Positions 56,338 to 64,000 of a stretch of 64,000 nucleotides of DNA are shown in pieces (the first letter of the stretch is position 1; every line of letters begins with the position of its first letter). Under the pieces are notes generated by a model that worked only from the letters and a program-made list of their open reading frames with translations, was not told the DNA's origin and searched no databases. The stretch is from Pseudisothecium myosuroides. Taxonomy: Eukaryota; Streptophyta; Bryopsida; Hypnales; Lembophyllaceae. The stretch spans positions 22,506,001 to 22,570,000 of the forward strand of contig OX637295.1 of NCBI GenBank assembly GCA_951799445.1, written 5' to 3'. A program made the position numbers and the translations under genes.

Positions 56338-58253
56338 TGATAATATTAGTTGGTTGATATGATCACTTGTTTGTGTAAATGGTAATAAATAAAGGTTGTA
56401 ACAGTATATTCTAAGCTACTAAAATCTTGTTACTTTGCTAAAAATCTACAAAATGCAAATTTGCAACTATTGTCAAATGGATGAAATTGCCAAATTGCTA
56501 CCAAATTTTGGGATAGTACTCTAATAAAAAGGAGTCATAGAAGGGGATTAGTTTGGTACCCATATAAGACTTTAGAACCATGCCCTTACAACATAGCTTG
56601 ATACTCCACAACTTCTATTTTAATAACAATATATAACACAATTTGGATAAATGATCAAAATTTTGGATGAATAAAATTAATTTTTATCTATATTATGCAT
56701 ACTTCATCCATGTACATCAACATAAATAAGATAAGCATATCCATCACGATTTCTTTTGCAGTTGTGTCTCCTACATACATGGCTACATGTGCCCAACATT
56801 TCAACCCTCAAATCTTGAACTAGTGTAGAAGCAACACAATTTAGAAAGGAACCAAAATGGATACCAATTTATATTCCTCACTTTCCTCACTCTAATTTAA
56901 TCTCTACAGTTCCATTGTTCCTAAGGGGGACAAAATGGATTTTTTTTCCTGTAGTCTCAATTTTTTGTCATAATATTTTGAAAATTCTCCTTCAGATATA
57001 GAAACACATTAATTTTTTGGAAATACAATTTTTATTTTAGTTGGGGCCTGGGAGCAAAAGCTATGCCATTCTAAGCACAAAATGAAACTTGAAGGATATT
57101 AAAAAATTCTACAAAAAACTTAAAATAATTTAAAAAAAAATTCTTATAGATTATATTTTTTTGCATAGAAAGTTTTGCCATTCATTCCATTTGAACTAGT
57201 GATGTAAGAGTTATAGAGTTTTATTTTATTTTATTGGCATTCATAGCTTCTTGAAAAAATAACATACTGGATTTGTTTTTTATCTCAATTTTCAAGAAAT
57301 TAAAAAAAAAGGTCGACAAGGTTTAGTATTCTTGCTAGAACAATTTCCTCTTTGAAATTAGTGTGTTTCAACTCCATCTTAGTACTATTGACTATTTATT
57401 TTTTCTTTTGATCTTATACCTACTTTTGCTTTATGACTTTTAAAGAATGAAAATCAAATTTTATTTTTAGACTTTTTATTCAATTTTTCAACATAATTTT
57501 TTAAGAATTAAATATTAGTAGTGCAAAAATTTTAAGCTAAGAAGATTCTTACAATCTAGTTACATAAGGAGCAAAAGAAATTGTTTTCTTCATTGTAAGC
57601 ACAAAAATTTTGCATTCTACTTGGTCAAAGTTATTGAAATTCCTTCTAGGAAATTTTACACTAGTCTACTGCAAGATCCTAAGTTAAATATGCAAAGAAT
57701 TTTTTTATTGCTCTTTGCAATAGAAACATAGAGTTGAGTGATTTTTGATGAAAAAAGACCTTGGGACTTTAGATATTAGCATAGATTACTTTTTTAGCTT
57801 CTTAAAATACATGAAATAAAAACCTCAAAATTCCTACTTTTAAATTGGATACATTAACCCCTAAATGGGTGTTTGCAAGAAACACTAGTTCTTAACCTTT
57901 AAAGGACCAAATACCGTTTTTTGACAACATAGCAATTTTGAACAGCTCACTATGAACAAAAAAAAATTTCCTTTGAAATTTTCACATAAGATGTAACCAA
58001 AGAGTATCTTTAAGGCCCAACAATTTTCATAATTTTTGACTACATGGTTAAAAAGTTATTGCATGATATGTCATTTTCATTGATTGGCGAGCAGCCCGAG
58101 CAGCAAAAAAAACTTCTTTATAAATCACTTTTAATAAAATAAAATTTTGAAATTGATTCTCTAGATTTATATGTACGCATAAAGCTTTAAATCATTCCAT
58201 TCCGATTAGTGAGTCAAAAGTTATGAAGAGCCTTAGTTTGAGGGTAGTTATGG
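56338..58253. other. AT-rich unassigned DNA
   Basis: Non-coding by inspection. AATAAA at 56385-56390, about 50 bp after the stop of the three-exon model, could serve as its polyadenylation signal. Confidence 0.4.
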
Positions 58254-58500
58254 AGGGTTGCTATTATGTGAGTATAGGAGTATGAGCCCATGAGCCTATA
58301 ATACTACACACTTATGTTATAGGTGTATATACTATAAAAATCGCCTATGATTATATGGTATATATGTTACAAATATCCATTTTATAGGTGTTTATAATAC
58401 ATACACCTTCTATAGTGTGGGGTATTTATATTATAGGTACCTATATTGTAGGCTCAATGCTCACAAGCTCGCATTCTTGGGCTCACATACTAGCACCATT
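58254..58500. mobile_element. MITE family TGCTANTATGTGAGC, copy B
   Basis: It starts GGGTTGCTATTATGTGAG and ends with the inverse of GGTGCTAGTATGTGAGC. It is collinear with copy A (41851-42150) but lacks the internal duplication. Confidence 0.75.
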
Positions 58501-59114
58501 GGTACAAATTTTAACTAGATGTATTATGAATATTAGTTATGGATTGAAAGATAATAGTGTTTGATTGAGAGGGTGTTAAATCTATGAAAATGATTTGAAG
58601 TCTTTCAAACCACTTTTTACAAGTTAAATCTAAAATTGAGGTTATAAAAAAAGACAAGGCCAAAAGTCATATTATGAATAATTATAATTGATTTATGGCT
58701 TCTCAAAATCTATTCTACAATTTTTTGAAATGAATTTTCGATGTGATTTTTTTGCCCAAATCTAGTGTAGTAGAAGCACATATTGAAGAGCTACTACCTC
58801 TAAAAAATGAAGATTTGGAATGGACACTCTTGCATAAAATCTTCAATAGAAAAATCATTATTATTTTTTTCAAATTATTTTTTGATGCTTAAAATAGACT
58901 TTAAAGGATATTCTATTAAAAAAACTATTAAAAATAATACTTTAGGAAGATTAAATTTAACTTCAAAGTTTTATAAATATTAAAATACATTGCCTTGGGC
59001 ATTTAGGAGGTAAGCTTAACTAAACCAGTGACTCCTTCAATCATGGGGTTTTATTTGTAACCATTTTTTGAAAAATATTATCTATTTTTTAATAGAAGGG
59101 ATCACCAAAAATTT

Positions 59115-60430
59115 GCCCAAATATTTCAAAGTAGGATGCTATCACCACATTTGGATGAATGGACATATACTCACCGCAATTGGATGAATAGTTGATATTT
59201 CATTGTAGGTTTTTATATGTGGCTACTGTCCTTGAGTTGCAACTAATATGCCCTATGTTGTTGCTACAAGTGAACCATTAGTATGTCATTAATAATTGCT
59301 ACAAAACTGAAAGCTAAACCCTTTTTAATCTCCTTTCATATCCATTTTTCAATTGTTAAAATATAGCAAATCATTTGTAGCACTCACATTTAATATCATG
59401 TGTTCTATTAATACATACATTAGATATTTTTAAAATTTATTTGGCTTCCAAAAATAACAAAAAATTTAGTCAACTAATTTTAAAATTAAAATTGCACCAT
59501 GGCTAAAGTTGTTTGTAGTTCAATTGGTAAAGCTCAGTGTTCCGATGGCTTTTTGCAATCAATTTTCAATTTTATGTCCAAATTTCTAATTTATGATGAG
59601 ATTAAAACATGAAAATTCAATATTTTTTGCCTCGTCGTTTGTAAAGCTGTAAACTCTCTTATGTACACCTCCCGCCTTGAGGACTTTCCGTCAACACCAA
59701 ACATGCCCCCTGTCAATTCGACGGTCTAGGAGACCCCACCATATATCCCAAAACAAAACAAAACAAATATACAAACAAACTATTTGTTTAAATAGAATAG
59801 ATGTTGTGATATTAATATTGAAGTATAAATATCAGAATATATTTTGAAATATTTTTCATTTTTGAATGGATGAAATTGCCATAGTTCATTGAAGAATTTC
59901 AAAATAGGATGATATCACCACATTTGGAGGATAGGAGATACATTTGGAAGCATAGTCTATGTTTCATCATAGGGATTTTATTGATTTGTTGTCATTTCTC
60001 TTTGAGTTGCAATGTTGGAATAAAAATACTAAAACATATTAGAATTAATCGTATTGTCTGTCTTGTGTCTATAAACAGGTGTCAAAGGAACATTTATCTA
60101 AGAATGATACAAAAGAAATACGGCACCAAAGTCCATCAGACCTCAGTTTTGGTGTTCTACGAAATTTCGTCCTACGTTTTTCCTAAACTCCGGCTCCTGG
60201 TGGCTTGCATTGCACACACTTTACAATTACAATAACTCTAAATATTTTTCATTTTTGAATGGATGCAATTGCCATCGAACATTCAGTTTCCAAGAAAAAG
60301 AATATGTTTGCCGCATCGCATCTGGATGAATGGACCACCATCATTCTGATGAAAAAGTGATGTATCATCCACACTCAGCATATATATCTGTCCTGGCTAC
60401 TTACGAATGTCAACAGGTTGCAAATCCAAT
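59115..60430. repeat. Three diverged copies of a repeat of about 150 bp
   Basis: Related blocks at about 59115-59255, 59865-60020 and 60245-60430 share GATG[CA]TATCACCACATTTGGA, ATGGATG[AC]AATTGCCAT and CTTTGAGTTGCAA-like phrases in the same order. Short TTGGATGAATGG units recur inside. The class is unknown. Confidence 0.6.
59505..59780 (+). mobile_element. SINE-like fragment with tRNA-type A box and AAAAC tail
   Basis: TAGTTCAATTGGTAAAGC at 59516 fits a tRNA D-arm / Pol III A box. The fragment ends in an (AAAAC)n tail near 59749-59766, as in plant SINEs and LINE-mobilised sequences. No convincing B box is visible, so part of the head has decayed. It is not a functional tRNA. Confidence 0.45.
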
Positions 60431-60678
60431 CGTCTTTAGTTGTCAACAGGTGAAAGATCCTCTCTTATATCACCACGTGGAGAATCTCCATAATTCAAAT
60501 TTTCTTTAAACAGCCTCAGTCTCTTTGGCTGCTGGAACTCTGGAGAGCTCCATAACTAACTTGTCCCAAACTTTGGCGCGGAGAATTCTGTCAGGCCTGT
60601 TTTTAGCATGAAAAAAAATACAAGCATCCTTTATTTGAGTCAAAAAAATAAAATAAAAATACAAGCATCCTTTATTTG

Positions 60679-62229
60679 GGCCAGGGGGATTGACCCCTCC
60701 ATTGCCCCTCCCCATGGATGGATGAGGAAGTTGGAGCAACGAGGATCTCCAACCCCTATTCCTGTGGCCCCGTCCATCTTGCTCGGGGTCTTGCACTGGT
60801 TCCCCTCACCCACTCCGTCTTACTCGGGGTCGTTTTCCATCGCGCCCATCGAGTTCGCGTCTGTCTTGTGACCTCTTTCCTCCTGCCCCCGTCTGCTGTC
60901 TCAAGCCTCTCTGTCTCATTCTTCTTGCCTCCTCCGAAAGAGTTGATTTCATTTTGTGTGTGTTGTTTATTGTTGTGAATTCGCTTCTGACTTCACAGAA
61001 CGAGATGACACCTTTAGCTAATGTCGAGGTGATGCATTGACGAGGTTATGAGTCATAACACAAGTGACGAAAATCAACAAGAGAAGAAACAGAGTTCTTT
61101 TGTCTTGGAGTAATTCAACAATATTTTGGTCGAAGAAACAAAGTTCTTTCATCTTGGAGCAATTCGAAAATATTTTGATCAGTAATCATTGAAGGAACCA
61201 TAAGATCTGAAGCAAGACAAACTGGTTTGACTGAACTTGGAGATCAATTTCAGCAAGCTTGAGTGCATTTGAAGATGATAAGGTCTGATCGAGGGCTTTC
61301 GCTAGCCTTGAATTGAGTTGACGCCACTAACAACTTTGGCGTCTATTTAAACAAGTACCAAGGTTGGAGACAAATTTGCCAACGATTAAATAAGCTTAGT
61401 TGAAGAAGAGGGAAAGTTGTTTATTCAAAGATCATCCTGCCCACACTAAGAGGAATGGTTTGGAGTCTATGGAGTCTCTGAAGCCTCTCTCCCTTAAGTG
61501 GTTTTGCAAGGTAGAAATGCAAGTGGTCATCTTTTTATTGAGGGCATGCAGACCGACCATTCGGTTCACTAATAGATGAGGTCAGATAAGGTCTGATTGA
61601 TAGTGCTCCTATAGCTGAAAACTAGAAGCTCTTGAAAAGAATTCATGTGTTCACATCATGCACAAGAGTAAAGTAGTTCGATCATTTTCCTTCGCAGCAT
61701 GTTATAAGTTTGTCTGCCTCGAAAGCAGTGACAATTTCTTTCATGGAGAACAATGAGAAGGCAACACAACTCTCGTTTGGCAGATTGTCATTGTCTTTTT
61801 TAATTGGGTTTGCGACATCAAACTTCCAGTTACTCTTGTTTGCTCATACACTCAGTTATAATATTTTATGCGAAAGAGCTTCCTGAAAGTAGAGGGAGAG
61901 ACTCCTTGTGATCGCATGTCCAGCCCAAAATACTAACACCGAGCCATCTTACTAAGGATCCATCTCGTTCGGAGGCGGAAGGCTTGAGACAGCAGACGGG
62001 GGCAGGAGGAAAGAGGCCACAAGACAGACGCGAACTCGATGGGCTCGATGGGCGCGATGGGCGCGATGGAAAACGACCCCGAGTAAGACGGAGTGGGTGA
62101 GGGGAACCAGTGCAAGACCCCGAGCAAGATGGACGGGGCCACAGGAATAGGGGTTGGAGATCCTCGTTGCTCCAACTTCCTCATCCATCCATGGGGAGGG
62201 GCAATGGAGGGGTCAATCCCCCCCTGGCC
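60679..62229. mobile_element. Mutator-like non-autonomous element, long TIRs, 10-bp TSD
   Basis: Inverted arms of about 270 bp (60679-60950 and 61965-62229) begin GGCCAGGGGG and include GGATGAGGAAGTTGGAGC and CTCACCCACTCCGTCTTAC. CCTTTATTTG is repeated exactly outside both ends (60669-60678 and 62230-62239). Long arms with a 9-10-bp duplication are typical of Mutator-like elements. The 1.0-kb interior (60951-61964) has no ORF or transposase motif. The arms are GC-rich and could derive from captured host sequence. One arm has two extra GGGC[TG]CGATG units (near 62040-62060). Confidence 0.88.
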
Positions 62230-62369
62230 CCTTTATTTGTGTCAAAAAATGAAATAAAAATACAAGCATCAGGAATACAAGGGAGTAGGGCATCAGTGCC
62301 CTTGGCGTCTCCCCAAAGGAGTGATGAGCTTGGACACTTCCATTCACTAACCAGTCACTTATCCCTTTA

Positions 62370-63107
62370 AAGCATCCCCACCCGTCTTGTAAAACGGATG
62401 ACTTGTTGCCACCAACTTGCAAAATTGCCCCACCCGTCTTGCATAATGGATGAACTTGTTAAGAGGCTGGGCCAAAAGCCTCTGGGCTCTTTTGCAAGCC
62501 AAGCGCGGCTTGCAAACCGCATAGAACAAGCACCTTTTGCACTTTCCCAATAAGCACGGATTGCACAATGAATGGAGATGTAGCTAATTGGATCAGCTTC
62601 TATTATTACAGCATATGATGGGATGTTAGCAAGATGTGGGTGGAGAAACCTCTATTGAATCAGCTTGCAAATTGGATTATTGGCTTGCAACCCGGCTTGC
62701 ATTTTAGCAACCAGGTGGGGATGCTTTTAGATCATCCCCACCGTCCTAGCAAAATGTTGGTGGGATCTGACTTGCAAAAGGAGGGGGGGGCATCCATTTT
62801 GCAAACCAAGTTGAAATGGACGCCCCACCTATAGTTTGTTAAGAAGGCAAGAAAGTCAATAGCAAACTATTGCCAACAACTATTTGTGAAAAACAATACC
62901 CACTCATATTGGCTTTTTGTGTGCATTATCTTGTCTTACACGATTTGCAAGTTGGACTTTGGCTTGCAAAACCACCCGGTTTTGCAAGCCACTAGAGGTT
63001 TGGGAGCCAATCTCTTAACAAGTTCATCTGCCTTACAAGTCTAGTTGAACACTTTTGCAAGTCGCCTTGGACAAGTCATCCGTTTTGCCAGACAAGTAGA
63101 GATGCTC
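62370..63107. mobile_element. PIF/Harbinger-like MITE with GAGCATC ends, TSD TTA, 738 bp
   Basis: The left end AAGCATCCCCACCCGTCTTG and the inverse of the right end (GAGCATCTCTACTTGTCTGG) continue together through AAAACGGATGACTTGT for about 50 bp. TTA flanks both sides (62367-62369 and 63108-63110), the PIF/Harbinger duplication. The interior is full of TTGCAAGCC and GGCTTGCAAAA motifs and of partial copies of its own ends. Confidence 0.82.
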
Positions 63108-63110
63108 TTA

Positions 63111-63602
63111 ACGCTTGAGAATTGGATATTTTTTCTGATACTACAAAATACAATACAATATGTCAGGCAATAATTTAAAGCCTGATACTGTACAATTGCA
63201 ATTGATTACTATTGATTATTGTTTGTATCCTAAACCAATTGAATCCTCTTTGTATTCATAATATTGTGCTTTTGTCCTGCATCCCAATAGTATCCGCAAT
63301 AATGAAAAAGATTCAAGGCCTCTACATCAAGAAGCCATCCATTCACAATTGTCCAATTCAGACCATACTCCAAAAACAAGAGGTAATCTTATTATACAAT
63401 TAATGAGAAGCAGAAAAAGTGAATAGTGGATCCCATCAAGGCCAGCATATTATAATGTATAAAACACCGTAGGTCATTTTGGGCTCTGGTTGGCATTTAA
63501 GAGTTAAGAGGTGTAAGAATTACTATAATACTTTTTCATTACCACTATATGTATTTTTTTTGAACATGTTAGATTGCAATCAATATGAGAATCAATATGG
63601 GA
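63111..63602. other. Spacer between two PIF-like MITEs
   Basis: AT-rich, with no gene-like ORF and no repeat recognised. Confidence 0.4.
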
Positions 63603-63605
63603 TTA

Positions 63606-63994
63606 AGAGCATCTCCACCATGGGTTTCCCTATCTCTATCTCCATCCAGATGAAGGGTGAACAAAGATGGGGACATGGAATGCAAGCCCCCACTAGTTTT
63701 TTCCTACAAGTTTATTTTTTTTGCCAAATATAGGCAATCAAAACGCAATAGTACAAAAAATAATAAAGCTTAAGGAACAATACAAGCACAAATAAGAAAA
63801 GCACACATCATGTTGCAGGAATAAAGACAAATATAGGATTTACTAGATTTCAATTTCGTATTTGGCCATCTATATGGGAACTTGGACTCTCTTTTTTCTA
63901 AATTTTTAGGGTTATAACATGTTGGAGAGTAGGGTCTTATTTATTCTGATGAATTTCATTTGGATAGGGATAGAAAAGCCCTTGGTGGGATGCT
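63606..63994. mobile_element. PIF/Harbinger-like MITE, 389 bp, TSD TTA
   Basis: The left end AGAGCATCTCCACCATGGG and the inverse of the right end (AAGCATCCCACCAAGGG) keep matching through CCTATC and CCA[TA][CA]... for about 45 bp. TTA is present at 63603-63605 and 63995-63997. There is no ORF of transposase type. This is the shortest and cleanest member of the GAGCATC group here. Confidence 0.82.
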
Positions 63995-64000
63995 TTAACA

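Noticed and set aside
59505..59600. Functional tRNA gene
   Set aside because: The A box is good but there is no acceptor stem, anticodon arm or B box at the right spacing, so only a SINE-like fragment is supported.

Overview
The window looks like repeat-dense nuclear DNA from a land plant. The main evidence is a large serine/proline-rich protein on the minus strand (36074-38551) with two copies of the PF[RK]W[DE] motif seen in the plant DUF688 group, together with plant-type hAT (DUF659-like), Copia, Mutator-like and PIF/Harbinger-like elements. The species cannot be read from the sequence. A DD34E Tc1 transposase, which is not the usual plant mariner type, is compatible with a non-seed plant, but that is only a guess.

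Layout. 1-500 is an 84-bp tandem satellite. 1026-2120 (minus) is an unrecognised ORF with a single in-frame stop. About 2157-15595 is one hAT-type DNA transposon. It has GTCCGCGCC-rich arrays near both ends, a TATA box, and a transposase gene split by a 515-bp MITE and by a 4.6-kb LTR-like element; a second 4.5-kb LTR-like element sits in its 3' array. 15596-28710 is a decayed Copia element (reverse transcriptase, RNase H, 3' LTR). An inverted copy of the same LTR-like family (16307-26711) splits it. That copy contains an AT-rich insert, and the insert contains yet another LTR-like copy (19651-24013). Target-site duplications (TSDs) of 5 bp support three of the four LTR-like copies. They have no coding capacity and are best read as solo LTRs or large retrotransposon derivatives.

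28790-30809 is a dead Tc1-like element. 31792-32879 and 44361-45743 are long foldback elements. 33068-33783 and 49169-49900 share their ends and 4-bp TSDs with the first foldback. 36074-38551 is the only gene that clearly looks like a host gene. A second candidate is a three-exon model (54442-56334) that encodes 296 residues of unknown function with matching intron phases and a small MITE in intron 2. From 39.9 kb to the end there are several PIF-like MITEs with GAGCATC termini, a Mutator-like element with a 10-bp TSD (60679-62229), a SINE-like fragment and dispersed short repeats. 41-59 kb is strongly AT-rich.

The genes do not form a pathway. The story is one of successive insertion: the hAT and Copia elements came first, then the LTR-like copies and MITEs landed inside them. 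The best-preserved target-site duplications belong to the innermost insertions. Start codons quoted here are ATG unless stated; all percentages and boundaries are by eye.
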